Origin: JARRNJ01 sp037385045
Lineage (GTDB): Bacteria; Pseudomonadota; Gammaproteobacteria; JASBUN01
NCBI GenBank assembly: GCA_037385045.1
Contig: JARRNJ010000020.1
Location: 1 to 48,475, forward strand
Direction of reading: 5' to 3'
Length of the DNA: 48,475 nt
Below, in pieces: positions 8,502 through 17,195 of the stretch (position 1 is its first letter; each line of letters opens with the position of its first letter). The notes under the pieces are model-generated. The model had not been told where the DNA came from, did no database searches, and was given only the letters and a program-made list of their open reading frames with translations. The translations under genes and the position numbers were made by a program.

Positions 8502-11147
8502 CTATTCGCGCAGCGACTCCTCGATGCTGCGGCGCAGTTCGTCGAGCTGCGCCGGATCCTCGATCGGCCGCATGCCCGCGTCGGTGATGTAGAACACATC
8601 CTGAGCGGTGGCGCCGATGGTGCTGGCCCGGGCGCCCTGCAGGTTGATGCCGTGCCGTGTGAACGCCTTGCCGACCCGCGACAGCAAGCCGGGGCGGTCA
8701 GGGGTGGTCACTTTCATGATGGTGCGGGCGTTGTTGGGATCCTGCTCGAAACGGACTTCGGTTGGAATGTCGAAGTGCTTGAGCTGGCGGGGTGGGCGTC
8801 GCGACACGGTGGTGTCGTAGCGTTCCGGGTGCACCAGGCGCTCGCGTAAAGTGGCCTGGATCTCTTCCAGCCGAAATCCATTTTTGATGGCTTCACCGCT
8901 GGCCTCCAACACCAGGAAGGTATCCAGCGTGTAGCCGTTGCGCGAGGTGACGATGCGTGCGTCGACGATGGTCAGCCCCAGCTGTTCCAGCGCGGAGGTG
9001 ACGATGGCGAATTCATGGGGTTGGTCGGGCCCGTAAAGAAAGATCTCGGTGCTGCCGCGGTGCTCGAGTGCCTTGACCAAAACCAGCGGCAAGTCCCCTG
9101 CATCGCAGCGGGCGATGGCCTCGGTGTGCCAGGCGATCTCCTTGGGGGAATGATAGAGAAAATAGTCGGGTGTCGGGTTGCTCCACAGGGCGTCCACCTG
9201 TTGTTCGTCGACGCCCCGGTCGGCAAGCAGCGCCCTGGCCTCGGCCTGGGTCCCGAGCACGTGCTCCTCTTCCTCGATGGGCCGCTCGAGTCCCCGTTCC
9301 AGCGCGTAGCGCGTCGCGCTGTAGAGCTCCTTCAGCAACGCGTCTTTCCACGAATTCCATAGGTTCGGGTTGGTGGCGCGGATGTCGGCGACGGTCAGCA
9401 GGTACAGGTAGTCGAGATGCATCCGGTCGCCCACCAGCGCGGCGAATTCGTTCACCACTTCCGGATCGCTGATGTCCTTGTGTAGGGCGGTCATGGACAT
9501 GGTCAGATGTTGGCGCACCAGCCAGGCGACGAGCTCGGCATCGAAACGGCTGAGCCCGTGATGGAGACAGAACTGCAGCGCTTCCGCGGCGCCCAGCTCC
9601 GAATGGTCGCCGCCGCGTCCCTTGGCGATATCGTGGAACAGGCCGCTCAGATACAACAGTTCCGGTTTGGCGATGTCGGCGACCCGCTCGCTGCACAGGG
9701 GGAATTCGTCCCGGAACGCAGGTACCGTGAAGCGGCGCAGATTACGGATCACAAACAAGGAGTGCTCGTCGACCGTGTAGACATGGAACAGGTCGTACTG
9801 CATGCGCCCGACGATGCGCCCGAACGCGGGCAGGTAGGCGGCGAGCACGCCGTAGCGGTTCATGCGCCGCAGTTCCCGGGTAATGCCGCGGGGCTGGCGC
9901 AGGATTTCCATGAACAGGGACCGGGCGCGCAGATCCGAACGGAACCTGTCGTCGATGCGGTGGGTGTTGTCGCGAATCAGGCGAATGGTGGACGCGCGCA
10001 CGCCCTTGAGTTCCGGGTGCTGTTGCAGCAGCATGAAGATCTCCAGCAAGGCGAACGGTTGGCGCTGGAATACCTGGTCGTTGGTAACCTCGATGAAGCT
10101 GCCGCGGGCCTGGAACCGCTTGTTGATGGGCTGCGGTTCGCCGGGATCGCCGGCGTAGAGTATGGCTTCCTGAAACAGCTGCAGAAGCATTTCGTTGAGC
10201 CGTCCCAGCTGCATGATGGTGCGATAGTACTGCTGCATGAACTGCTCGACCGCGAGGTTGTGCGGTCCGTCGCTGTAGCCCAGCTTGACCGCCAGCGAGC
10301 GCTGGTAGTCGAACAACAGGCGGTCCTCGCGCCGGCCGGTGGCGCTGTGCAGCGCAAAGCGGATGCGCCAGAGAAAGGTTTGCCCGTCGATCAGCTTGCG
10401 GAATTCCGCTTCGCTGAGGAACCCATGTTCCACAAGATCGTATAGGGATTTGCCGCCGAAATGGCGTTTTGCCACCCAGGCGATCATCTGGATGTCGCGC
10501 AGCCCGCCGGGGCCTTCCTTGATATTGGGCTCCAGGTTGTAGGCGGTATCGTGGAAGCGGCGGTGGCGTCGTTTTTGTTCCTCCCGCTTGGCTTCGAAGA
10601 ACTGATTGCTCGGCCAGATATGGTTGGCGTCGGTGGCCTCGCGCATGGCCTCGTAGAGGCGGCGGTCGCCGGCCAGCAGACGGGCTTCCATTAGATTGGT
10701 CACCACGGTGATGTCCTGGGTCGCCTCACGGATGCAATCCGAAACCGTGCGGACGCTGTGTCCGACTTCCAGCCCGATATCCCAGAGGAAGGTCAGGAAC
10801 CCCTCGATGCGGTCACGCAGCGCCTCCCCGGGTGCTTCCTCCACCAGAATCATGAGGTCGATATCGGAATAGGGCTGCAACTCGCCGCGGCCATAGCCGC
10901 CTACGGCCACCAGCGCCGATGTGTCGTGCCCGGATTCGAAGAAGCGCGTCCAGGCGTGCCCCAGCACCTGATCCACCAAGTGGGCGCGCCCGGTGACCAG
11001 TTCGTCGACCGCCACGCCGGATTCGAACATTCGGCGCAGGGCGTCCGTGCCATTGCGCAGGGTCGCGCGGTAGGCATCCAGGACGCTGGCACCCTGGCGC
11101 AGCGAACGTTGCAATTGGCCGTCGTCGAACAGCGGAGTGGTTTGCAC
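8502..11147 (-). CDS. glnD: Bifunctional PII uridylyltransferase / uridylyl-removing enzyme
   Basis: Glutamine sensor that uridylylates PII when glutamine is low and deuridylylates it when glutamine is high. The 881-residue product has the full domain series: nucleotidyltransferase motif GGYGRGELQPYSDIDLM near residue 84, an HD hydrolase domain with LFHDIAKGRGGDHSELG near 510, and two C-terminal ACT domains (VTSALEQLGLTIVDARIVTS and VTTPDRPGLLSRVGKAFTRH). Nothing is missing. It is convergent with the VOC gene, 21 bp away, and lies downstream of map on the same strand, a common gammaproteobacterial order. Confidence 0.97.
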   Translation of the reverse strand: MQTTPLFDDGQLQRSLRQGASVLDAYRATLRNGTDALRRMFESGVAVDELVTGRAHLVDQVLGHAWTRFFESGHDTSALVAVGGYGRGELQPYSDIDLMILVEEAPGEALRDRIEGFLTFLWDIGLEVGHSVRTVSDCIREATQDITVVTNLMEARLLAGDRRLYEAMREATDANHIWPSNQFFEAKREEQKRRHRRFHDTAYNLEPNIKEGPGGLRDIQMIAWVAKRHFGGKSLYDLVEHGFLSEAEFRKLIDGQTFLWRIRFALHSATGRREDRLLFDYQRSLAVKLGYSDGPHNLAVEQFMQQYYRTIMQLGRLNEMLLQLFQEAILYAGDPGEPQPINKRFQARGSFIEVTNDQVFQRQPFALLEIFMLLQQHPELKGVRASTIRLIRDNTHRIDDRFRSDLRARSLFMEILRQPRGITRELRRMNRYGVLAAYLPAFGRIVGRMQYDLFHVYTVDEHSLFVIRNLRRFTVPAFRDEFPLCSERVADIAKPELLYLSGLFHDIAKGRGGDHSELGAAEALQFCLHHGLSRFDAELVAWLVRQHLTMSMTALHKDISDPEVVNEFAALVGDRMHLDYLYLLTVADIRATNPNLWNSWKDALLKELYSATRYALERGLERPIEEEEHVLGTQAEARALLADRGVDEQQVDALWSNPTPDYFLYHSPKEIAWHTEAIARCDAGDLPLVLVKALEHRGSTEIFLYGPDQPHEFAIVTSALEQLGLTIVDARIVTSRNGYTLDTFLVLEASGEAIKNGFRLEEIQATLRERLVHPERYDTTVSRRPPRQLKHFDIPTEVRFEQDPNNARTIMKVTTPDRPGLLSRVGKAFTRHGINLQGARASTIGATAQDVFYITDAGMRPIEDPAQLDELRRSIEESLRE

Positions 11148-11217
11148 GTGGATTCTCGCGGTCAGGGTACCGCCGTCAGTATAGCGCCAACGCGCGCGGC
11201 AGCGGGATATGAATCAG

Positions 11218-12003
11218 TCAGGCGGCGCGGGGCTGGAACGGCGCTTCTTCCGGACGTTGGGTGAGGACGTCGAAGCCGTCGGCCGTGACCAGGATGGTGT
11301 GTTCCCACTGGGCGGAGAGCTTGTGATCCTTGGTCACTACAGTCCAGTTGTCGCCGAGGATCTTCACGTGGCGCTTGCCCGCATTGACCATCGGCTCGAT
11401 GGTGAACGTCATTCCTTCGGCCAGTTCGAGCCCGGTTCCCGGAGTACCGTAGTGGAGCACCTGCGGGTCTTCGTGGAACTGGCGCCCGATGCCGTGGCCG
11501 CAGAACTCGCGCACGATGGAAAAGTTGCTGGCCTCGGCATGCGCCTGGATGGCGTGGCCGATGTCGCCCAGGCGCACGCCGGGGCGGACCATCTCGATGC
11601 CGATGCGCATGCATTCATAGGTGATGTCCACCAGGCGGCGCGCCTGTTTGGAGGGGTCGCCGACCAGGAACATCTTGCTGGTATCGCCGTGGAAGCCGTC
11701 TTTGATCACGGTGATGTCGATATTGACGATATCGCCGTTCTTCAGACGTTTGGCGCCGGGAATGCCGTGGCACACCTGGTGGTTGACCGAAGTGCAGATG
11801 GACTTCGGGAAACCGCGGTAGTTCAGGGGCGCGGGAATCGCCTTTTGCTCCTCGACGATATAGTCATGGCACAACCGGTCCAGTTCCTCGGTGGTCACCC
11901 CGGGTTGCACGTGCGGCTCGATCATCAGCAGCACGTCGGCTGCGAGACGGCCGGCAGTGCGCATTTTGTCGATCTCTTCGGGCGTCTTGATGGTTACGGT
12001 CAT
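11218..12003 (-). CDS. map: Methionine aminopeptidase, type I
   Basis: Removes the N-terminal Met from nascent proteins. All five metal ligands are recognisable: the two Asp in VNIDITVIKDGFHGDTSKMF, His in CGHGIGRQFHEDP, Glu in FTIEPMV and Glu in AQWEHTILVT. The length (261) is that of the bacterial enzyme. It is divergent from rpsB, the arrangement found in E. coli and relatives, so the 219-bp gap between them should contain back-to-back promoters. Confidence 0.97.
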   Translation of the reverse strand: MTVTIKTPEEIDKMRTAGRLAADVLLMIEPHVQPGVTTEELDRLCHDYIVEEQKAIPAPLNYRGFPKSICTSVNHQVCHGIPGAKRLKNGDIVNIDITVIKDGFHGDTSKMFLVGDPSKQARRLVDITYECMRIGIEMVRPGVRLGDIGHAIQAHAEASNFSIVREFCGHGIGRQFHEDPQVLHYGTPGTGLELAEGMTFTIEPMVNAGKRHVKILGDNWTVVTKDHKLSAQWEHTILVTADGFDVLTQRPEEAPFQPRAA

Positions 12004-12075
12004 GGGGAAATGTCGCTGCCGGGGTGGATGTTATCGGGAAATCAATCTTTTAGCCCGATGCGGGGCGCCCGTTGA

Positions 12076-12104
12076 TTGTTGTCCGAGCGGGATTATGGTA
12101 TAAA
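12076..12104 (+). promoter_or_regulatory. Sigma-70 promoter of rpsB-tsf
   Basis: TTGTTG and TATAAA hexamers are separated by 17 bp, followed by a GC-rich 'GCGCTCGC' start region resembling a stringent discriminator. The position fits a leader of about 110 nt before rpsB that contains the S2-type stem described separately. Confidence 0.55.
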
Positions 12105-12129
12105 GCGCTCGCTTTTTTAGCAAATTCAC

Positions 12130-12190
12130 ACATACGCCGTCACGTTCAGCCGGGTGCCCGCCACGGCGGGTCGCTGGATGGGGCGTATGG
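12130..12190 (+). promoter_or_regulatory. rpsB leader RNA, S2 autoregulatory type
   Basis: CATACGCC at 12131-12138 pairs perfectly with GGCGTATG at 12182-12189 and encloses an inner hairpin CCCGCC-ACG-GCGGG. The closing stem ends next to the GGAGG at 12189-12193. A conserved rpsB leader in gammaproteobacteria is known to bind S2 and repress the rpsB-tsf operon. Identity here is inferred from position and fold; the stem is seen directly. Confidence 0.55.
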
Positions 12191-12222
12191 AGGATTAACC
12201 CCTTGAAAATTGGAGCTTTATC

Positions 12223-13140
12223 ATGGCTAGTGTCACTATGCGCCAGATGCTTGAGGCTGGCGTGCACTTCGGGCACCAGACTCGGTACTGGAACCCGAAG
12301 ATGCGTCCGTTCATCTTCGGTGAACGCAGCAAGATTCACATCATCAATCTGGAAAAGACCCTCCCGCTCTACAACGAGACCATCAACTACGTCAGCAAGC
12401 TGGCGGCCAACGGCGGCACCATACTGTTCGTCGGCACCAAGCGCGCGGCGCGCGAGACCATCCGTGAGCAGGCCGCCCGTGCCGGCATGCCTTACGTCAA
12501 CCACCGCTGGCTGGGCGGAATGCTGACCAACTTCAAGACGGTCAAGCAGTCGATCAAGCGTCTGAAGGAGCTGGAGGCCATGTCCGAGGACGGCAGTTTC
12601 GAACGCCTCAACAAGAAAGAGGTCCTGATGCTGCGCCGCGAGATGGAAAAGCTCGAGCGCAGCCTGGGCGGCATCAAGGATATGCAGTCATTGCCGGACG
12701 CGCTGTTCGTCATCGACGTCGGCTACGAGAAAATTGCCGTCAACGAAGCCCGCAAGCTCAACATCCCCGTGGTGGCGGTAGTCGATACCAACAATTCACC
12801 TGAGGACGTCGATTACGTGATTCCCGGCAATGACGACGCGATCCGCGCCATCCAGCTGTACACCGCCGGGATCGCTGACGCAGTGATCGATGCCCGCGGT
12901 TCCATCCAGCATCTGGGTAACGAAAGCGACGAGTTCGTGGAACTCGACGCGGGCGGCGCGCCCGCGCCTGGCGCCAAGAAGACGGCCAAGAAGGCCACCG
13001 CGAAGAAGAAAACCGCGAAGAAGGCTCCCGAGCCCGAGAGCAAGGAAGCGAAGGAAGCGGATGCGGCTCCGGCGGCGGAAGCCGCGGCACAGGCCGAAGA
13101 CACGGTCGAGGCGCAGGACGAGGCGCCGGGTACGGCCTGA
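12223..13140 (+). CDS. rpsB: 30S ribosomal protein S2 with extended low-complexity C-terminal tail
   Basis: Core S2 is complete: MASVTMRQMLEAGVHFGHQT, KMRPFIFGERSKIHIINLEK, AGMPYVNHRWLGGMLTNFKT and VVAVVDTNNSPEDVDYVIPG. After IADAVIDARGSIQHL the protein continues for about 70 residues, first Lys/Ala-rich (KKTAKKATAKKKTAKK), then Glu/Ala-rich (ending EAQDEAPGTA). It totals 305 residues against about 240 in E. coli. S2 bridges the head and body of the 30S subunit on the solvent side and is needed to recruit S1, so a disordered charged tail could protrude freely (inference). It is the first gene of an operon with tsf. Confidence 0.97.
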   Translation: MASVTMRQMLEAGVHFGHQTRYWNPKMRPFIFGERSKIHIINLEKTLPLYNETINYVSKLAANGGTILFVGTKRAARETIREQAARAGMPYVNHRWLGGMLTNFKTVKQSIKRLKELEAMSEDGSFERLNKKEVLMLRREMEKLERSLGGIKDMQSLPDALFVIDVGYEKIAVNEARKLNIPVVAVVDTNNSPEDVDYVIPGNDDAIRAIQLYTAGIADAVIDARGSIQHLGNESDEFVELDAGGAPAPGAKKTAKKATAKKKTAKKAPEPESKEAKEADAAPAAEAAAQAEDTVEAQDEAPGTA

Positions 13141-13152
13141 TTACGATAGAAT

Positions 13153-13176
13153 GCCGCGCCCCTGCAGGGGCGCGGC
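13153..13176 (+). terminator. Perfect hairpin between rpsB and tsf (attenuator-like)
   Basis: A 24-nt perfect palindrome, GCCGCGCCCC-TGCA-GGGGCGCGGC, sits in the 65-bp gap. No T run follows (GACCGGAAC), so it is unlikely to be an efficient intrinsic terminator. It more likely tunes the ratio of S2 to EF-Ts by partial termination or by protecting mRNA ends. Confidence 0.5.
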
Positions 13177-13205
13177 GACCGGAACAGACTTAGAGGTGGA
13201 ATCTG

Positions 13206-14084
13206 ATGGCGATTACGGCGGCATTGGTCAAGGAGCTGCGTGAGCGCACCGGCGCCGGCATGATGGAGTGCAAGAAAGCGTTGGTGGAAACCGACGGCGA
13301 CATCGACGCGGCGATCGAGCATATGCGCAAGTCCGGTCTGGCAAAGGCGGACAAGAAGGCGGGACGCGTGGCGGCCGAGGGTACGGTGATCATCGAACTC
13401 TCCGACGACGGCAAGCAGGCAGCCGTGGTTGAAGTGAATTGCGAAACCGATTTTGTCTCCGGCGGAGAAGACTTCCGCGACTTTGCCACGTCCGTTGCCC
13501 GGCGCGTGTTGAATCAGGCTCCCGCGGACCTGGAGGCCTTGAAGGGCCTGGCGCTGGATGGCAGCAAGACAGTCGAAGAGGTGCGCCAGGAGCTGGTGGC
13601 CAAGATCGGCGAGAACGTCCAGGTGCGCAGGTTCGTTCGGCGCGAGACTGCGGGGCGGTTCGGCGTCTATCTGCACGGCTCGCGCATCGGCGTGTTGGTG
13701 GAAATGAAGGGCGGTGACGCTGAGCTGGCGAAGGACATTGCCATGCACATTGCCGCCAGTCGTCCGGTGTGTGTTGCAGAAGCCGACGTACCTGCCGACA
13801 TGATCGACAAGGAAAAGGACATCTTCACCGCTCAGGCGCGCGAAAGCGGCAAGCCGGACGATATCGTCGAAAAGATGGTTCAGGGCCGTCTGCGCAAGTT
13901 TCTCGCGGAGGTCACGCTCGTTGGTCAGCCGTTCGTGAAGGATACTGATATCACTGTTGGCAAGCTGCTCAAGGACAAGGGCGCCGAGGTGCTGCGATTC
14001 GAGCGCATGGAAGTCGGTGAAGGGATCGAAAAGAGATCCGAGAACTTTGCCGACGAAGTAATGGCGCAGGTTCGCGGCAACTGA
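13206..14084 (+). CDS. tsf: Translation elongation factor Ts
   Basis: Guanine nucleotide exchange factor for EF-Tu. The N-terminal UBA-like domain contains the signature LRERTGAGMMECKKALVE, the core begins with the conserved VNCETDFVSGGEDFRDFA, and PDDIVEKMVQGRLRKFLAEV lies in the C-terminal region, followed by LVGQPFVKD. The 292-residue length is normal. A GAGGTGG ribosome-binding site precedes the ATG. It is cotranscribed with rpsB. Confidence 0.98.
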   Translation: MAITAALVKELRERTGAGMMECKKALVETDGDIDAAIEHMRKSGLAKADKKAGRVAAEGTVIIELSDDGKQAAVVEVNCETDFVSGGEDFRDFATSVARRVLNQAPADLEALKGLALDGSKTVEEVRQELVAKIGENVQVRRFVRRETAGRFGVYLHGSRIGVLVEMKGGDAELAKDIAMHIAASRPVCVAEADVPADMIDKEKDIFTAQARESGKPDDIVEKMVQGRLRKFLAEVTLVGQPFVKDTDITVGKLLKDKGAEVLRFERMEVGEGIEKRSENFADEVMAQVRGN

Positions 14085-14095
14085 CGCCTCCCACC

Positions 14096-14124
14096 AAACG
14101 GCCGCGATTCGCGGCCGTTTGTTT
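14096..14124 (+). terminator. Intrinsic terminator after tsf
   Basis: An 11-bp perfect stem AAACGGCCGCG / CGCGGCCGTTT with an ATT loop begins 12 bp after the tsf stop and is followed by GTTTAGG. This marks the end of rpsB-tsf and implies a separate promoter for pyrH. Confidence 0.75.
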
Positions 14125-14225
14125 AGGATAGCCCGAACCGGCGAATGCGTTTCGCATGTGTTGAACCGGCGCCGGGCTGAACCGCTGAACTTTCACCGAA
14201 CATGTGACTGGATAGACAAGGCACC

Positions 14226-14951
14226 ATGTCGACAGAGCCACCGAAGTACCAGCGGATATTGTTGAAACTCAGCGGCGAAGCCCTGATGGGCGGCGGCGAT
14301 TACGGTATTTCCCCTGATGTGATTTCCCGTATTGCCGGCGAAATCAAACAGGTCACGGGCATGGGTGTGCAGGTCGGCGTGGTCATCGGCGGCGGCAATA
14401 TTTTCCGCGGTGCCGGGCTGGCCAGGGGAGGGATCGACCGCGTTACCGCCGACCACATGGGGATGCTTGCCACGGTGATGAACGGGTTGGCGCTGCAGGA
14501 CGCGCTCGAACGCCAGGGCGTGTTTGCGCGGGTGATGTCGGCGCTGAGCATCCATCAGGTGTGCGAGGACTACATCCGGCGCCGCGCGATCCGCCATCTG
14601 GAAAAGGGGCGGGTCGTGATTTTGGCGGCCGGTACCGGCAATCCCTTCTTCACCACCGACTCGGCGGCCAGTCTGCGCGCCATCGAACTGGGTGCGAATC
14701 TGGTGCTCAAGGCCACCAAGGTCGACGGCGTGTATTCCGAGGATCCGGTCAAGAACCCCGAGGCGGAGCGCTACCGCAGATTGACCTATGATGAGGTGTT
14801 GGAGCGGAAGCTGATGGTGATGGATGCGACCGCTGTTGTGTTGTGTCGCGATCACAATATGCCGTTGCGCATTTTCAGCATCAATAACGAGGGAGACCTC
14901 GTGCGTATGATGCGCGGTGACGAGATCGGGACCGTCGTCGAGCGGGGATAA
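14226..14951 (+). CDS. pyrH: UMP kinase
   Basis: Phosphorylates UMP to UDP; bacterial hexameric enzyme of the amino-acid-kinase family. Visible motifs are LKLSGEALMG at the start, VVIGGGNIFRGA near residue 56, the UMP-site DHMGMLATVMNGLALQDALE, and ILAAGTGNPFFTTDSAA, which contacts the nucleotide. Length 241 is typical. It is 4 bp from frr, and pyrH-frr coupling is conserved. Its allosteric GTP/UTP control is family knowledge, not visible here. Confidence 0.98.
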   Translation: MSTEPPKYQRILLKLSGEALMGGGDYGISPDVISRIAGEIKQVTGMGVQVGVVIGGGNIFRGAGLARGGIDRVTADHMGMLATVMNGLALQDALERQGVFARVMSALSIHQVCEDYIRRRAIRHLEKGRVVILAAGTGNPFFTTDSAASLRAIELGANLVLKATKVDGVYSEDPVKNPEAERYRRLTYDEVLERKLMVMDATAVVLCRDHNMPLRIFSINNEGDLVRMMRGDEIGTVVERG

Positions 14952-14955
14952 CGTC

Positions 14956-15513
14956 ATGATTGAAGACATCAAGAAGGATGCGGGCGCCAGGATGAAGAAG
15001 AGCGTGGAATCGCTGGTACAGGAGTTCGGCAAAATCCGCACCGGCCGTGCTCATACCAGCCTGCTCGATCATATCACCGTCAATTACTACGGCAGTGACG
15101 TGCCGATCAAACAGGTGGCGAACGTGACCGTGGAGGATGCCCGAATGCTCGCGGTCACGCCGTGGGAGAAGAACATGGTCGGCGCCATCGAAAAGGCCAT
15201 CATGACGTCCGATCTGGGACTCAACCCGTCGAGCGCCGGCATGGTCATCCGTGTGCCGATGCCGCCGCTGACCGAGGAGCGGCGCCGGGACCTGATCCGG
15301 GTGGTGCGTCAGGAAGCGGAGGCCGCGCGTGTTGCGGTGCGCAATATCCGCCGAGACGCCAACGGTGACCTGAAGGAGCTCTTGAAAGAAAAGGAGATCT
15401 CCGAGGACGAAGAGCACCGGGGGCAGGAGGCGATCCAGAAATTGACCGATCAGCACATCGCCGAGGTGGACAAGCTGCTGGAGTCCAAAGAGAAGGATCT
15501 GTTGGAGGTCTGA
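14956..15513 (+). CDS. frr: Ribosome recycling factor
   Basis: Splits post-termination ribosomes together with EF-G. The 185-residue product has the tRNA-mimic shape signatures: KIRTGRAHTSLLDHITVNYY near residue 29, VTPWEKNMVGAIEKAIMTSD near 71, and the long coiled-coil second half (LTEERRRDLIRVVRQEAEAA). The ATG after the pyrH stop (ATAACGTCATG) was chosen because it restores the standard N-terminus MIEDIKKD. Confidence 0.98.
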   Translation: MIEDIKKDAGARMKKSVESLVQEFGKIRTGRAHTSLLDHITVNYYGSDVPIKQVANVTVEDARMLAVTPWEKNMVGAIEKAIMTSDLGLNPSSAGMVIRVPMPPLTEERRRDLIRVVRQEAEAARVAVRNIRRDANGDLKELLKEKEISEDEEHRGQEAIQKLTDQHIAEVDKLLESKEKDLLEV

Positions 15514-15598
15514 GCCTTTTGGGACCGTTGCTGCCACCGCTTCGCGGGGCGGCGGGCTCGCTTCGCTGCCAGCGGCGACACGCCTGCGGGTTGGGCGG

Positions 15599-16375
15599 AT
15601 GAGTGTCCCGAGCGCAATGGACGGACTGTCGGATATGCGAAAGATCCAGCTACCGCGTCACGTCGCAATCATCATGGATGGCAACGGCCGTTGGGCGGCA
15701 CGTCGGCATATGCCCCGGCACCTCGGCCATCGCGCGGGCGTAAAGGCGACGCGGCGCGTCATTGAATGTTGTATCAACGACAAGATCAAGGCGCTAACGC
15801 TATTTGCGTTCAGCAGCGAGAATTGGCGTCGACCGGAGCAGGAAGTGGGGCAGCTGATGGAACTGTTTCTGAGCACTCTGCAGCGCGAGGTGAGATCGCT
15901 CCATCAGCACCATGTACGGACCCGTTTTATCGGCGACTGCGGCGCCTTTTCGGACAAGCTGCAGGCCCAGTTGCGCCAGGTAGAGGAGCTTACGCGCGAG
16001 AATGCCGGGTTGAATCTCAACGTGGCGATCAACTACGGCGGACGATGGGATATCGCCGATGCCGCGCGCAGAATTGCCGAGCGGGTCGAAGCGGGTACGC
16101 TTCGGGCAGCCGATGTCACGGTCGAGAGCTTTGCCGCCGAACTCTCCCTGGCCGATGTTCCCGAACCCGATCTTTTTATCCGTACCGGCGGCGAGCAGCG
16201 GATCAGCAACTTCCTGTTGTGGCAGCTGGCATACACGGAACTCTACTTCACCGACTGTCTCTGGCCCGATTTCGACAAAGCCGCACTCGACGCTGCATTC
16301 GAGGCTTATTCCGGCCGTCAGCGGCGGTTTGGCCGTACCGGCGATCAGGTGGCGCAGCAGCGGCACAATGCTTAA
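15599..16375 (+). CDS. uppS: Undecaprenyl diphosphate synthase (cis-prenyltransferase)
   Basis: Extends farnesyl-PP to C55-PP, the lipid carrier for peptidoglycan and O-antigen. The catalytic region HVAIIMDGNGRWAARR contains the essential Asp. FAFSSENWRRPEQEV, LNVAINYGGRWDI and the C-terminal signature DLFIRTGGEQRISNFLLWQL are all intact, followed by AYTELYFTDCLWPDF. Its stop lies inside the first codons of cdsA, indicating coupling. The 85-bp gap after frr is GC-rich with no clear promoter or terminator. Confidence 0.97.
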   Translation: MSVPSAMDGLSDMRKIQLPRHVAIIMDGNGRWAARRHMPRHLGHRAGVKATRRVIECCINDKIKALTLFAFSSENWRRPEQEVGQLMELFLSTLQREVRSLHQHHVRTRFIGDCGAFSDKLQAQLRQVEELTRENAGLNLNVAINYGGRWDIADAARRIAERVEAGTLRAADVTVESFAAELSLADVPEPDLFIRTGGEQRISNFLLWQLAYTELYFTDCLWPDFDKAALDAAFEAYSGRQRRFGRTGDQVAQQRHNA

Positions 16376-17195
16376 GCAGCGACTGCTTACCGCGCTCGTG
16401 CTCGGCGGGCTGATCGTATGGGGCATTCTCGCTTTGCCCACCGGCTATCTGGCCCTGGTCTTTGCGCTCTTCGCCCTCATCGGCGGATGGGAATGGAGCC
16501 GCATGTCAGGGTTCCAGCGCCCTCAGGCACGGGTGATCTACGTGGCCTGCGTCGCCGTGCTGTTGGTGGCGTGTTGGTTCGCGCTGCAGAGCCTGGTGTG
16601 GAGCCAGACGATCATCTATGCCGCTGTCCTATGGTGGCTTGTGGCCTGGATATGGCTTCTCAACTATCCGTTGGGTCAGCGCAACTCGGGTCTCATGTGC
16701 GTGCTCAAGGGGGCCGCTGGCGTTCTGGCGCTGGTGCCTACGTGGTCGGCGTTGCTGATCCTGCATCGGGTCGCGCCACACGGACCGGCATGGGTGCTGT
16801 TCATTGTCGCGCTGGCCTGGGTCGCAGACAGCGGGGCCTACGTGGCCGGTCGCCGGTGGGGCCGGCACAAGCTGGCACCCCGGGTGAGTCCCGGCAAGAC
16901 CTGGGAAGGTGTTTACGGAGCCCTCCTATCCGTGTTCGTGTATGCTACGTTGATGGGATTCCTGCTGGGGATGCGGGACGCCAAGCTACTCGCCTTCATT
17001 GCGCTGAGCCTGTGCCTGGTTCCGGTTTCGGTGGTCGGGGATCTGTTTGAAAGTATGCTCAAGCGTCATCGGGGCCTCAAGGACAGCGGCCAATTGTTGC
17101 CGGGCCACGGGGGTATGCTCGATCGGATCGACAGCCTCACGGCAGCGGCGCCGGCGTTCGTTCTGGGTCTGTTATGGCTGAACATCCCCACATGA
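16368..17195 (+). CDS. cdsA: Phosphatidate cytidylyltransferase
   Basis: Makes CDP-diacylglycerol from CTP and phosphatidic acid at the inner membrane. The protein is 275 residues with about eight transmembrane helices. The CDP-alcohol cytidylyltransferase signature is present near the C-terminus (SVVGDLFESMLKRHRGLKDS then GQLLPGHGGMLDRIDSL), as is the DSGAYVAGRRWGRHKLAPRV SPGKTWEG region. The start overlaps the uppS stop by 8 bp. The end overlaps dxr. Confidence 0.97.
   Translation: MLKQRLLTALVLGGLIVWGILALPTGYLALVFALFALIGGWEWSRMSGFQRPQARVIYVACVAVLLVACWFALQSLVWSQTIIYAAVLWWLVAWIWLLNYPLGQRNSGLMCVLKGAAGVLALVPTWSALLILHRVAPHGPAWVLFIVALAWVADSGAYVAGRRWGRHKLAPRVSPGKTWEGVYGALLSVFVYATLMGFLLGMRDAKLLAFIALSLCLVPVSVVGDLFESMLKRHRGLKDSGQLLPGHGGMLDRIDSLTAAAPAFVLGLLWLNIPT

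Noticed and set aside
15514..15598. GC-rich repeats between frr and uppS as a regulatory element
   Set aside because: Short imperfect CGCTTCG/GCGGCG repeats are present, but there is no stable terminator or promoter pattern beyond base composition.
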